Below are positions 30,198-38,394 of a stretch of DNA of 64,000 nt, in pieces. The notes beneath the pieces were generated by a model. It was not told the origin of the DNA, made no database searches, and worked only from the letters and a program-made list of their open reading frames with translations. Position numbers and translations under genes: made by a program. This DNA comes from Leifsonia shinshuensis (GTDB taxonomy: Bacteria; Actinomycetota; Actinomycetes; Actinomycetales; Microbacteriaceae). Where the stretch lies: positions 186,001-250,000 of the forward strand of contig NZ_JAHHZQ010000002.1 of the NCBI RefSeq assembly GCF_022606355.1, read 5' to 3'. The stretch's first letter is position 1, and each line of letters begins with the position of its first letter.

Positions 30198-32384
30198 ATG
30201 TCCAGTCAGACCAGCGCGGCGGTCGCCGCACCCAAACCGATCATGTCGCATCGCCAGATCCTCCTGGTGATCTTCGGCCTCATGGCCGGCATGTTCCTCT
30301 CCGCCCTCGACCAGACCATCGTCGGTACCGCCATCCGCACCATCGGCGACGACCTGCACGGCCTGAGCCAGCAGGCGTGGGTCACAACGGCGTACCTGAT
30401 CCTCTCGACGATCTCGACCCCGATCTACGGCAAGCTCTCCGACATCTTCGGACGCCGCCCGCTGTTCATCATCGCGATCGTGATCTTCATCGTCGGCTCG
30501 ATCCTGGCGTCGTTCTCGACCTCCATGCTCGAGCTCGCGGCCTTCCGCGCGATCCAGGGCCTCGGCGCCGGCGGTCTGATGTCGATGCCGCTCGCGATCA
30601 TGGGCGACATGCTCGCCCCGCGCGAGAGAGCCAAATACCAGGGCTACTTCCTCGCCGTCTTCGGTATCTCCAGCCTCATCGGCCCGCTGATCGGCGGTCT
30701 CTTCGCCGGAGCGGACGAGATCCTCTGGATCCCGGGATGGCGCTGGGTCTTCCTCATCAACGTGCCGATCGGCATCGCGGCCCTCTTCATGGTCATGCGC
30801 TTCCTGCACCTGCCGAAGCACGACAGGGGCTCCGCGCGCATCGACTGGTGGGGCGCCGCCGGCGTCATCGTCGCCCTCGTCCCGCTGCTGCTGGTGGCCG
30901 AGCAGGGTCGCGACTGGGGCTGGGGCAGCGCAGGCTCGATCGCGTGCTACGTGATCGGCGCAATCGGCATCGTCGCCTTCATCCTCATCGAGCGCGCGAT
31001 GAAGGATGACGCGCTCATCCCGCTGAAGCTGTTCCGCTCCAGCACCTTCTCGATGGCGACCGTCATCGGTGTCCTGGTCGGCTTCGGCATGTTCGGCGCC
31101 ATGCTGACCCTGCCGCTCTACCTGCAGATCGTGCTCGGCGCGACCCCGACCGAGTCGGGGCTGCAGCTGCTGCCGATGATCCTCGGCCTGATGATCTCCT
31201 CGATCGCCTCCGGCCAGATCATCGCCCGCACCGGTCACTACCGACAGTTCCCGATCATCGGAACCGCGATGCTCGCGGGCGGATTCTTCTACCTGACGTT
31301 CCTCAAGTTCGGCGACTCGTACTGGTTCATCGCCGGGGCGATGCTCCTCATCGGTCTCGGCCTCGGCCAGCTGATGCAGACGCTGACGATCGCCAGCCAG
31401 AACTCGGTCGGCCTGCGCGACATGGGTGTGGCCACGTCGGCCTCCACGTTCTTCCGCCAGATCGGTGGAACGCTCGGCACGGCCGTGCTGCTGTCCCTGC
31501 TGTTCACGGTGTTCCCGACGAACATCAAGGCGTCGCTCACCGACACCGCGACCCTGACCTCGGCGCTGGACGCCGCGTTCACGCCGTCGGTGGCGAGTGC
31601 TCCGGAGAACAAGCAGATCATGGAGCAGAGCTACAACAAGATCGTCGAAGAGTCGACCGCGAAGGCACAGGCCGGCCTCCAGGCGACCGTGACCAAGGCA
31701 CAGGATGCCGCCAAGGCCTCCGTCGCGGCGGGTGTCGCCTCCGGCGTCATCCCGGCCGAGGCCCAGGCGGCCGCCGAGGCCCAGGCGGTCTCGAAGGCGA
31801 CGGCGGCAGTAGCGGCAGGAATCGAGCAGAAGGCTCCGTACGCTCACGTCGCCGCGGACGGCACCGTGACGCTGGACTTCTCCGACGCCGCCGCCCGTTC
31901 GCAGTTCGTCGATTCCATCGTTCCGGCCATCCAGACCACGCTCAAGAACCAGAGCACGTCCAGCAACAGCTCGGCCACCAACGACACGTCGTTCCTGAAC
32001 AACGCCGACCCGCGGCTCACCAAGCCGTTCCTCGTCGGGTTCAACGCCTCGGCGGTGCAGGTCTACTGGGTCGCGATGATCGTGGTCCTGGTCGCCTTCG
32101 TGCTCTCGCTGTTCTTCAAGACCCCGCCGCTGCGCGCCAAGTCGGCACTCCAGGAGGCCGCGGACGCGAAGTCGGAGGCCGCGGCAGCAGAGGCGGCGGC
32201 CGGCGAGCGCGAGCCTGTGCCGGCCGGCGCGCTGGCGTCCGACGCCGCCGAGCGCGAAGAGCTCGAGGAGACCGACCTCGGTCTCATCGCGAGCCGCGTG
32301 GCCGGCGAGACCGGCGCGCTCATCGAGCCGGTCGTCGACACCGCCTCGGTCGCCGCACAGCGACCGCGCCCGGCGACCGACTAG
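30198..32384 (+). CDS. DHA2-family MFS multidrug exporter with large extracellular insert
   Basis: The product is a 728-aa 14-span drug:H+ antiporter. Motif C-like and DHA2 signatures are present (LDQTIVGTAIRTIGDDLHG, GKLSDIFGRRPLF, RAIQGLGAGGLMSMP). Between the last two spans lies a loop of about 180 residues (about 437-615), rich in Ala, Gln and Lys and probably helical. The C-terminal cytoplasmic tail of about 90 residues is Ala/Glu-rich. DHA2 proteins are normally near 500 aa, so both extensions are notable. ATG at 30198 matches the family start. Confidence 0.9.
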   Translation: MSSQTSAAVAAPKPIMSHRQILLVIFGLMAGMFLSALDQTIVGTAIRTIGDDLHGLSQQAWVTTAYLILSTISTPIYGKLSDIFGRRPLFIIAIVIFIVGSILASFSTSMLELAAFRAIQGLGAGGLMSMPLAIMGDMLAPRERAKYQGYFLAVFGISSLIGPLIGGLFAGADEILWIPGWRWVFLINVPIGIAALFMVMRFLHLPKHDRGSARIDWWGAAGVIVALVPLLLVAEQGRDWGWGSAGSIACYVIGAIGIVAFILIERAMKDDALIPLKLFRSSTFSMATVIGVLVGFGMFGAMLTLPLYLQIVLGATPTESGLQLLPMILGLMISSIASGQIIARTGHYRQFPIIGTAMLAGGFFYLTFLKFGDSYWFIAGAMLLIGLGLGQLMQTLTIASQNSVGLRDMGVATSASTFFRQIGGTLGTAVLLSLLFTVFPTNIKASLTDTATLTSALDAAFTPSVASAPENKQIMEQSYNKIVEESTAKAQAGLQATVTKAQDAAKASVAAGVASGVIPAEAQAAAEAQAVSKATAAVAAGIEQKAPYAHVAADGTVTLDFSDAAARSQFVDSIVPAIQTTLKNQSTSSNSSATNDTSFLNNADPRLTKPFLVGFNASAVQVYWVAMIVVLVAFVLSLFFKTPPLRAKSALQEAADAKSEAAAAEAAAGEREPVPAGALASDAAEREELEETDLGLIASRVAGETGALIEPVVDTASVAAQRPRPATD

Positions 32385-32388
32385 GTCG

Positions 32389-33723
32389 TCACTCCACCTC
32401 ACCGACGGAACGGCCGTCGCCCACCGGGGCGGCGGCCGTTCCGGCGTCCCGGGCCGTGACGCGACGCAGCACGAGCGGCGTGGCCACCCCGTGCAGCAGG
32501 ATGCTGCCCACGACCGTGAGGACGGTGACGCTCAGCACGTCGGCGCTGTCTTTGTCCGGGAGGTGGTTGAACGCCAGCAGGCCGAACACGATCGTCGCGG
32601 TGCCGCGCGGGCCGACCAGCCCGATGTAGGTGCGCTCCCGCCAGGTGACCGGGGATCCCAGCATCGACACGTAGACGGGCACGGCCCGGAAGACTGTGAG
32701 CGCCAGAACGGCGATCACCAGGATGCGCCAGTCGATGCCCTCGATGATGACGGCCGTGGTCATGCCGCCCAGGATGAACCAGACGAAGTTCGCGGCGACC
32801 GTGCTCGCCTCCTCCACCAGCAGCAGTTCGTCATGGGGCACCGCCTCCAACGCATTGCGCCGGGTGCGGAGGACGCGGAACATGACGCCGGCGACGAACG
32901 CGGCGACGAAGCCGTTCGCGGAGACGTCGTGCAGGGTGGCGATCCCGTAGGTCAGGAGGGGCGCGAGGAGCATCACGAACCGGATCCCCGCGGCGTCCGC
33001 CCAGCCGCGAGCGGTGGCCCAGCGCGTGAGGAGCCCGAGCAGCGCGCCCACCACGACGCCGACGATGATCGCGAACAGGGTCGCCGGGATCGCGCCGAAG
33101 AAGGCGAAGACGGCCTCCGACAGGTTCTTCTCGAGTTGCTTCTCGGTGGCGCCGGTGAGCTGCTCGCCCGTGTTGGCGACCTTGATCAGCGTCGGCAGCG
33201 CGACCGCGATCGCGAGCGACATGCTGAACAGCGGCGAGATCAGTCCGTCGTTGTAGCCGCTCTCCACGTTGAGGATCTGGCGCACGCGGGCGGGGATGCG
33301 TCCGGAGCGCAGCAGAGCCGTCGCCGGCGCGAAGTCGGTCGGCATGACGATGCAGGCGATCACGATGAGCACGAAGACGTTCAGCTCGGGAAGGAGCCAG
33401 CCGGTCGCGACCACGACGAGAACCAGGGAGAGCGGGAGGGCGATCAGCACCAGGCGGGACAGGCTGCGCCCCTCGCCGCCGAAGATGCCGCCGCGCACCT
33501 CGCACGCGTCGACGAACAGCAGCACGGCCAGGATGAGCTCGACGACGTGCTGGGCGACATCGCTGTCGATCGCGTCGGTGAACCCGTGCACGTCGATGAG
33601 GACGACGAGGGAGCCGAGAACGGCCAACGCCGCCGGTCCGGCGATCCCGAAGCGCTCGAACCGGCGCGCGACCAGCGACCACAGCGCGACGGCCGCGAGG
33701 CCCACGAGGATGATGACCGGCAT
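32389..33723 (-). CDS. CPA1-type Na+/H+ (cation/proton) antiporter
   Basis: The product is a 444-aa membrane protein with about 12 spans. Family marks are IVMPTDFAPATALLRS (the TD motif with the transport Asp), NVESGYNDGLISPLF (ND pair) and the GPRGTATIVFGLLAF segment near the C-terminus. These fit NhaP-like cation/proton antiporters. ATG at 33723 follows GGGAGGGAGG. Longer starts would add repeat-derived low-complexity sequence. It converges on the DHA2 gene with a 4-bp gap. Confidence 0.88.
   Translation of the reverse strand: MPVIILVGLAAVALWSLVARRFERFGIAGPAALAVLGSLVVLIDVHGFTDAIDSDVAQHVVELILAVLLFVDACEVRGGIFGGEGRSLSRLVLIALPLSLVLVVVATGWLLPELNVFVLIVIACIVMPTDFAPATALLRSGRIPARVRQILNVESGYNDGLISPLFSMSLAIAVALPTLIKVANTGEQLTGATEKQLEKNLSEAVFAFFGAIPATLFAIIVGVVVGALLGLLTRWATARGWADAAGIRFVMLLAPLLTYGIATLHDVSANGFVAAFVAGVMFRVLRTRRNALEAVPHDELLLVEEASTVAANFVWFILGGMTTAVIIEGIDWRILVIAVLALTVFRAVPVYVSMLGSPVTWRERTYIGLVGPRGTATIVFGLLAFNHLPDKDSADVLSVTVLTVVGSILLHGVATPLVLRRVTARDAGTAAAPVGDGRSVGEVE
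32406..32443. terminator. Hairpin within the antiporter 3' end
   Basis: CGGAACGGCCG near 32406 pairs with CGGCCGTTCCG ending at 32443, with an inner GC-rich extension. It overlaps the antiporter C-terminal codons and lies 22 nt past the DHA2 stop. It can terminate the plus-strand transcript. Confidence 0.55.
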
Positions 33724-33800
33724 CCGTCCTCCCTCCCTGTGCCGCTGCCACTGCCACTGCCGGACCCAGTCTGTCCCCACACCTCCCCGCCCGCCAAGGA

Positions 33801-33859
33801 TCGAAGGGCACGTCGTTGCCGCTTTCGGGCGCCCAAGGTGACAACTACGTGCCCCTCGG
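33801..33859. repeat. Intergenic palindrome, CGARGGGCAC family, copy 1 of tandem pair
   Basis: The left arm, CGAAGGGCACGTCGTTGCC then GCTTTCGGGC, pairs imperfectly with the right arm ending GTGCCCCTCGG. The 325-bp spacer 33724-34048 between the antiporter start and the TetR stop contains only this element, its neighbour copy and GC-rich filler. I see no gene in the spacer. Confidence 0.75.
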
Positions 33860-33940
33860 CGGCCCTGGGCGGCGCGGCAGGCGGCGCGCGCAGCGGGGCG
33901 GGCGGCAGCGGGAGGAGGCGATGAGCGTCCAGGGCGACGA

Positions 33941-33999
33941 CCGAGGGGCACCTTGTTGTCGCTTTCGGGCGCCCAAAGTGACAACGACGTGCCCCTCGG
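33941..33999. repeat. Intergenic palindrome, CGARGGGCAC family, copy 2 of tandem pair
   Basis: The second copy has a better match between its arms (GGGGCACCTTGTTGTC with GACAACGACGTGCCCC). The right half plus downstream filler is a direct duplication of copy 1: 33821-33905 and 33961-34045 agree at about 82 of 85 positions, a 140-bp period. It ends 3 bp from the TetR stop codon. Confidence 0.8.
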
Positions 34000-34048
34000 C
34001 GGCCCTGGGCGGCGCGGCAGGCGGCGCGCGCAGCGGGGTGGGCGGCTG

Positions 34049-34642
34049 CTAGAGCGCGGTGAGGAGGTCGAGGGCGAGAGTGCGGGCGTCGCGGAGGCGG
34101 CGGCGGTCGGCCTCCAGGCCCGAGCGTGCCAGGGCGCCGTGCAGGATGTACGACAGCTGCTGGGCCACGCGCTCCGCGCGGGCGCGGTCGGTGAGCTCGC
34201 GCAGGCCGGCGGCGAGGATGCCGTCGACCTCTGCACTGTGCCGGCGGACGATCTCCCGGCCAGGGTCACCCAGCGGCAGCTCGGCCGCGGCGTTCAGCAG
34301 GGCGCTCCCGCGGTATCCCGGCTCCGGCGCGAGGGCCGCCTGGTCGAGGTACGCGTCGAAGACGGCGAGGGTGCGCGTGACCGGGTCGGCCGCGCGGCGC
34401 GCACGACGGACGTAGAGCGCGAGCCACTCCGCATGGCGCGCTTCGAGGGAGGCGCAGACGAGGGCCGACTTGGAGGCGAAGTTGTTGTAGAGGCTCATCT
34501 TCGCCACCCCGGCGTCGGCCGTGATCGCGTCGACCCCGGTGGCCGCGATGCCGTCGAGGTAGAACCTCCTGGCGGCCGATTCGAGGATGCGGCGGCGGGC
34601 TCCCCCGGTGCGCGCACCCGAGTTGCGCGGCGAATCAGCCAC
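34049..34642 (-). CDS. TetR/AcrR-family transcriptional repressor
   Basis: The product is a 197-aa protein. The N-terminal HTH (about residues 17-62) reads RRRILESAARRFYLDGIAATGVDAI then AGVAKMSLYNNFASK. The C-terminal ligand domain is helical, with VFDAYLDQAALAPEPGYRG typical of a TetR subgroup that controls efflux or redox genes. It is preceded by a 20-bp operator dyad 18 bp upstream of its start, suggesting autorepression. Its targets are unknown. The DHA2 exporter and antiporter nearby are possible but not adjacent. Confidence 0.9.
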   Translation of the reverse strand: MADSPRNSGARTGGARRRILESAARRFYLDGIAATGVDAITADAGVAKMSLYNNFASKSALVCASLEARHAEWLALYVRRARRAADPVTRTLAVFDAYLDQAALAPEPGYRGSALLNAAAELPLGDPGREIVRRHSAEVDGILAAGLRELTDRARAERVAQQLSYILHGALARSGLEADRRRLRDARTLALDLLTAL

Positions 34643-34659
34643 GGCGCCTCCTGCTTATC

Positions 34660-34679
34660 TAGGTAGATCAGTCTATCTA
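34660..34679. promoter_or_regulatory. TetR operator candidate
   Basis: TAGGTAGA (34660-34667) and TCTATCTA (34672-34679) form a dyad with 7 of 8 matches around TCAG, 18 bp upstream of the TetR start. The A/T-rich TAGATAGA-type sequence contrasts with its GC-rich surroundings. Autoregulation is inferred. Confidence 0.65.
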
Positions 34680-34806
34680 AAATCGGAGGCCGGAAGGTCA
34701 CGGTTCGGTCACAGCGACCACTCGACGACCGCAGGATTCCGCGGACGGCGCCCGCGTTCTCGCGATTCCCGGTTTTTCAACGATGAGAGCGCGACCACGA
34801 AGCGGC

Positions 34807-34836
34807 TTGACAAGGTCGACACGCCGGATCTACATT
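34807..34836 (+). promoter_or_regulatory. Sigma-A-like promoter of the cellobiose-type operon
   Basis: TTGACA (34807-34812), an 18-bp spacer and TACATT (34831-34836) form a near-consensus promoter. Transcription would start near 34843, directly before the first operator palindrome. Confidence 0.7.
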
Positions 34837-34849
34837 CACTCTCGATCCG

Positions 34850-34888
34850 TGAGAGCGCTCTCACTACACCCGAAAGAGAGCGCTCTCA
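34850..34888. promoter_or_regulatory. Twin CebR-like LacI operators
   Basis: TGAGAGCGCTCTCA (34850-34863) and AGAGAGCGCTCTCA (34875-34888) are palindromes 25 bp apart, just downstream of the promoter. The Streptomyces CebR box is TGGGAGCGCTCCCA, and the first site here differs by one symmetric substitution. Binding by the LacI protein at 39988 would block initiation until a beta-glucoside such as cellobiose is present. Confidence 0.8.
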
Positions 34889-34933
34889 CAGAGTCACCAG
34901 ACCCAACAACTCACACGCACAAGGGAGTGATCC

Positions 34934-36259
34934 GTGAAGCTTTCACGTCGCACCAAGGTCGCGGCGGCAATCGCCGGCGCGGCCTCGTTCGCCCTCCTCG
35001 CGGCCGGCTGCTCATCGAGCGGCGGCGATGCGGGGACCAGCTCGAACCCGATCACGCTGACCGTCACGACGTTCGGCACGATGGGCTTCGACAAGCTCTA
35101 CTCGCAGTACGAGAAGGAGCACCCGGGCATCAAGATCAAGGCGACCAACATCGACACCGGCGACAACGCCCTGACCGACTGGCAGACCAAGGAGGCCGCC
35201 GGAAGCGGGCTCCCCGACGTCCAGGCGGTCGAGGAGGGCTGGCTCTCCAAAGTCATGCAGGTCTCCGACCAGTTCAACGACCTCAAGGACTATGGCGCCA
35301 ACGACATCAAGAGCCGCTGGGTCGACTGGAAGCTGAAGCAGGCCACCGACAAGAACGGCCGCATCATCGGCTACGGCACCGACATCGGACCGGAGGGCCT
35401 CTGCTACAACGGCAAGCTCTTCGCCGCGGCCGGCCTGCCGAGCGACCGCGAGTCCGTCGCCAAGCTGTTCGGCGGTGACAACGCCACCTGGGACGACTTC
35501 TTCAAGGTCGGCGAGCAGTACAAGGCAGCCACGGGCAAGGCGTTCTACGACCAGTCCGGCTTCATCTGGAACGCGATGGTGAACCAGCAGCCCGAGGGTT
35601 ACTACACCAAGGACGGCAAGCTCAACATCGAGAACAACAGCGACCTCAAGGCGCTGTGGAGCAAGCTGGCCGGCGGCGCGGCCGCGGGCCTGTCGTCGAA
35701 CCAGACCCAGTGGGACTGGGGCAAGGGCAAGGCGTTCACCGACGGCTCGTTCGCCACGTTCGTCTGCCCGGGCTGGATGCTCGGCGTCGTGCAGGGGCAG
35801 GTCAAGGCCGGCGGCGGCGACGCCTCCACCGGATGGGACTTCGCGAACGTCTTCCCGGGCGGCGCAGCCAACTGGGGCGGCTCGTTCCTGACCGTGCCGA
35901 AGCAGTCCAAGCACCCGAAGGAGGCCGCTGCCCTCGCCGCGTGGCTGACCACCGCCAAGTCGCAGGTCGCGACCTTCCAGGCGGCCGGCACGTTCCCGTC
36001 GGTCACCGAGGCGCAGTCCGACCCCGGCGTGACCGGCGCGAGCGACCTGACGAAGTTCTTCAACAACGCTCCTGTCGGCCAGATCCTGGCAGAGCGCGCG
36101 AAGGGCGTCGTCGCCCAGTACAAGGGCCCGGACGACTCGGTCATCCAGAGCCAGGTGTTCGGCCCGTCGGTGCAGCAGCTCGACTCCGGCAAGGCGAACG
36201 GCGACCAGGCCTGGGCCAACGCGATCAAGCTCCTGAACCAGCTCGTCGTCAACAAGTAG
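34934..36259 (+). CDS. cebE: ABC sugar-binding lipoprotein, cellobiose/oligosaccharide type
   Basis: The product is a 441-aa family 1 extracellular solute-binding protein. The lipobox is LLAAGCSS (Cys near residue 25). The mature domain starts ITLTVTTFGTMGFDKLYSQYEKEHPGI and includes the hinge segment DIGPEGLCYNGKLF. Aromatic residues (QTQWDWGKG) probably line the sugar site. It is the first gene of an operon with two permeases and a GH1 glucosidase. The symbol rests on gene order and the CebR-like operators. No ATPase gene is present, so a shared MsiK-like ATPase is expected elsewhere. Confidence 0.85.
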   Translation: MKLSRRTKVAAAIAGAASFALLAAGCSSSGGDAGTSSNPITLTVTTFGTMGFDKLYSQYEKEHPGIKIKATNIDTGDNALTDWQTKEAAGSGLPDVQAVEEGWLSKVMQVSDQFNDLKDYGANDIKSRWVDWKLKQATDKNGRIIGYGTDIGPEGLCYNGKLFAAAGLPSDRESVAKLFGGDNATWDDFFKVGEQYKAATGKAFYDQSGFIWNAMVNQQPEGYYTKDGKLNIENNSDLKALWSKLAGGAAAGLSSNQTQWDWGKGKAFTDGSFATFVCPGWMLGVVQGQVKAGGGDASTGWDFANVFPGGAANWGGSFLTVPKQSKHPKEAAALAAWLTTAKSQVATFQAAGTFPSVTEAQSDPGVTGASDLTKFFNNAPVGQILAERAKGVVAQYKGPDDSVIQSQVFGPSVQQLDSGKANGDQAWANAIKLLNQLVVNK

Positions 36260-36272
36260 TACACCTCACCAG

Positions 36273-36307
36273 TTCGGGCCCCGCTGCTGCAGGCGGCGGG
36301 GCCCGAA
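36273..36307 (+). terminator. Intra-operon hairpin after the binding-protein gene
   Basis: A perfect 12-bp stem TTCGGGCCCCGC/GCGGGGCCCGAA (36273-36284 and 36296-36307) lies 14 bp after the binding-protein stop. Such hairpins cause partial termination or protect the upstream mRNA, raising binding protein relative to permease. That role is an inference here. Confidence 0.75.
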
Positions 36308-36374
36308 TCCCCTCACCGGAGCCTCGGGCTCGGCGCAGAGCCCGTCCTCCTCCTCCCAACCACCGGAGAACCGC

Positions 36375-37514
36375 ATGACCACCGTCACCCGCACCCCGGA
36401 CGCCGCGCCGACGGCCTCCCGGCGCGATCGCGACGACCGCCGGGCGCTCACCTTCAAGCAGAAGCTCAGCCGCTTCGACGTCAAAGCCTCCCCGTACTTC
36501 TACGTCGCGCCGTTCTTCGTGCTCTTCGCCCTCGTCGGCCTGTTCCCGCTCGTCTACACGTTCGTCGTGTCGCTCAACAACTGGAACCTGCTCACTGGCC
36601 CCGGCGAGTGGGTGGGCTTCGCCAACTACCTCGCCGAGCTGAAGGACCCGTTCTTCTGGAACTCGCTCTTCAACACGGTCAGCATCTTCCTGCTCTCCGC
36701 CATCCCGCAGCTGATCGGAGCCGTCTTCATCGCGGCGATGCTCGATCAGAACATCCGCGCCAAGACCTTCTGGCGCATGAGCGTGCTCCTCCCCTACGTC
36801 GTGACCCCGGTCGCCGTCACCCTGATCTTCTCGAGCGCGTTCGACGAGAAGTACGGTCTGATCAACAACATCCTGCAGGCCATCGGCCTCGACCCGGTGA
36901 TGTGGAAGACCGAGGTGTTCCCGTCCCATCTCGCGATCGCGACGATGGTCAACTGGCGCTGGACCGGATACAACGCGCTCATCCTGCTTGCCGCGATGCA
37001 GGCGGTGCCCCGCGACATCCACGAGTCCGCCGCCCTCGACGGAGCGGGACAGTTCCGCCGCTTCTTCTCGATCACGCTGCCGAGCATCCGCCCGACCATG
37101 ATCTTCGTCATCATCACGGCGACGATCGGCGGACTGCAGATCTTCACCGAACCGAAGCTGTTCAACCCGTCGAGCGCGGTTCCGGGAGGCCCGCAGCGGC
37201 AGTACCAGACGACGGTGCTCTACCTGTGGGACATGGCGTTCAACCGCCAGAACTTCGGGAAGGCGTCCGCGATCGCGTGGATGCTGTTCCTCATCATCGT
37301 GGCGTTCGGCGTGCTCAACTTCCTCATCTCGCGCCGCATCGCCTCCACCGAGGCGCGCGTGCACCGCACGAGGACCGCCCGCCGCCTGGCGCGCAGCCGC
37401 GCGGCCGCGGCGACCGACACCGCACCCACCGACGCCGCAGCGTCCGACGGCGACGGGCGGAGCGCCGAAGGCGCCCTGGCCCTGGCGTCGGCGAGCGAGG
37501 AGAAGAACGTATGA
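36375..37514 (+). CDS. cebF: ABC sugar permease, MalF-like subunit
   Basis: The product is a 379-aa integral membrane permease with six spans. The EAA loop lies around residues 210-235 (DIHESAALDGAGQFRRFFSI). The N-terminus carries an extra cytoplasmic region of about 35 residues (TRTPDAAPTASRRDRDDRR). A C-terminal tail of about 60 Ala/Arg-rich residues is unusual for the family. ATG at 36375 has GGAGAACCGC before it. The stop overlaps the next ATG (ATGA), showing translational coupling of the two permeases. Confidence 0.88.
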   Translation: MTTVTRTPDAAPTASRRDRDDRRALTFKQKLSRFDVKASPYFYVAPFFVLFALVGLFPLVYTFVVSLNNWNLLTGPGEWVGFANYLAELKDPFFWNSLFNTVSIFLLSAIPQLIGAVFIAAMLDQNIRAKTFWRMSVLLPYVVTPVAVTLIFSSAFDEKYGLINNILQAIGLDPVMWKTEVFPSHLAIATMVNWRWTGYNALILLAAMQAVPRDIHESAALDGAGQFRRFFSITLPSIRPTMIFVIITATIGGLQIFTEPKLFNPSSAVPGGPQRQYQTTVLYLWDMAFNRQNFGKASAIAWMLFLIIVAFGVLNFLISRRIASTEARVHRTRTARRLARSRAAAATDTAPTDAAASDGDGRSAEGALALASASEEKNV

Positions 37515-38392
37515 CCACCGCGACCCGGCCGGCCGCACGCCCGTCCCAGCGCGAACCCCGCCGCCGCGCCCTCGGCATCGACCGCCGGCCCGGCTTCCTG
37601 ACCTACGGCATCCTGCTCGCGATCTTCGTCGGTGGCGCCTACCCCCTGTGGTGGTCGTTCGTCGCCGGATCCAGCGACAGCACAGTGCTCACGGCCACCT
37701 GGCCTCCCCTGCTGCCGGGCGGCCAGTTCTGGACGAACATCTCGGCCGTGCTCGACACCGTGCCGTTCTGGCAGGCGCTCGGCAACTCGATCATCGTCGC
37801 GACGGTGATCACCGCCTCCGTCGTGGCGTTCTCGACGCTCGCCGGCTACGCGTTCGCCAAGCTGCGCTTCCGCGGCCGCGAGGGCCTGATGGTCTTCGTC
37901 ATCGGGACGCTCGCGGTCCCGACCCAGCTCGGCATCATCCCGCTGTTCATGGTGATGAAGCAGTTCGGCTGGACCGGCACGCTCGGCGCGGTCATCGTGC
38001 CGACCCTGGTCACCGCGTTCGGCGTCTTCTTCATGCGGCAGTACCTCGTCGACGTCATCCCGGAGGAGCTCATCGAGGCCGCCCGCGTGGACGGCGCGAA
38101 CATGATCCGCACCTTCTGGCATGTGGGCGTTCCGGCGGCGCGGCCGGCCATGGCGATCCTCGGCCTGTTCACCTTCATGACGGCGTGGACCGACTACCTC
38201 TGGCCGCTGCTCGTCGCCCCGCAGAACCCCACCCTGCAGGTCGCGCTGAGCCAGCTGCAGTCCGCCAAATACGTCGACTACTCGATCGTGCTCGCCGGCG
38301 CAGTGCTCGCGACCATTCCCCTGCTCATCCTCTTCGTGCTCGCCGGCCGGCAGCTGGTCTCGGGCATCATGGCCGGCGCAGTGAAGGGTTGA
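37511..38392 (+). CDS. cebG: ABC sugar permease, MalG-like subunit
   Basis: The product is a 293-aa permease with six spans. The EAA motif is EELIEAARVDGANMIRTFWHVGVP. It begins MTTATRPAARPSQREPRR and then GIDRRPGFLTYGILLAIFVGG. It pairs with the MalF-like subunit to form the channel for a CUT1-type sugar transporter. The start overlaps the upstream stop by 4 nt. The glucosidase start lies 2 bp past its stop, so all four genes form one transcript. Confidence 0.9.
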   Translation: MTTATRPAARPSQREPRRRALGIDRRPGFLTYGILLAIFVGGAYPLWWSFVAGSSDSTVLTATWPPLLPGGQFWTNISAVLDTVPFWQALGNSIIVATVITASVVAFSTLAGYAFAKLRFRGREGLMVFVIGTLAVPTQLGIIPLFMVMKQFGWTGTLGAVIVPTLVTAFGVFFMRQYLVDVIPEELIEAARVDGANMIRTFWHVGVPAARPAMAILGLFTFMTAWTDYLWPLLVAPQNPTLQVALSQLQSAKYVDYSIVLAGAVLATIPLLILFVLAGRQLVSGIMAGAVKG

Positions 38393-38394
38393 GA

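Noticed and set aside
29973-32402. Very long minus-strand open frame opposite the DHA2 exporter
   Set aside because: The plus strand encodes a well-recognised exporter. The minus reading is low-complexity Arg/Asp/Gly sequence without any domain.
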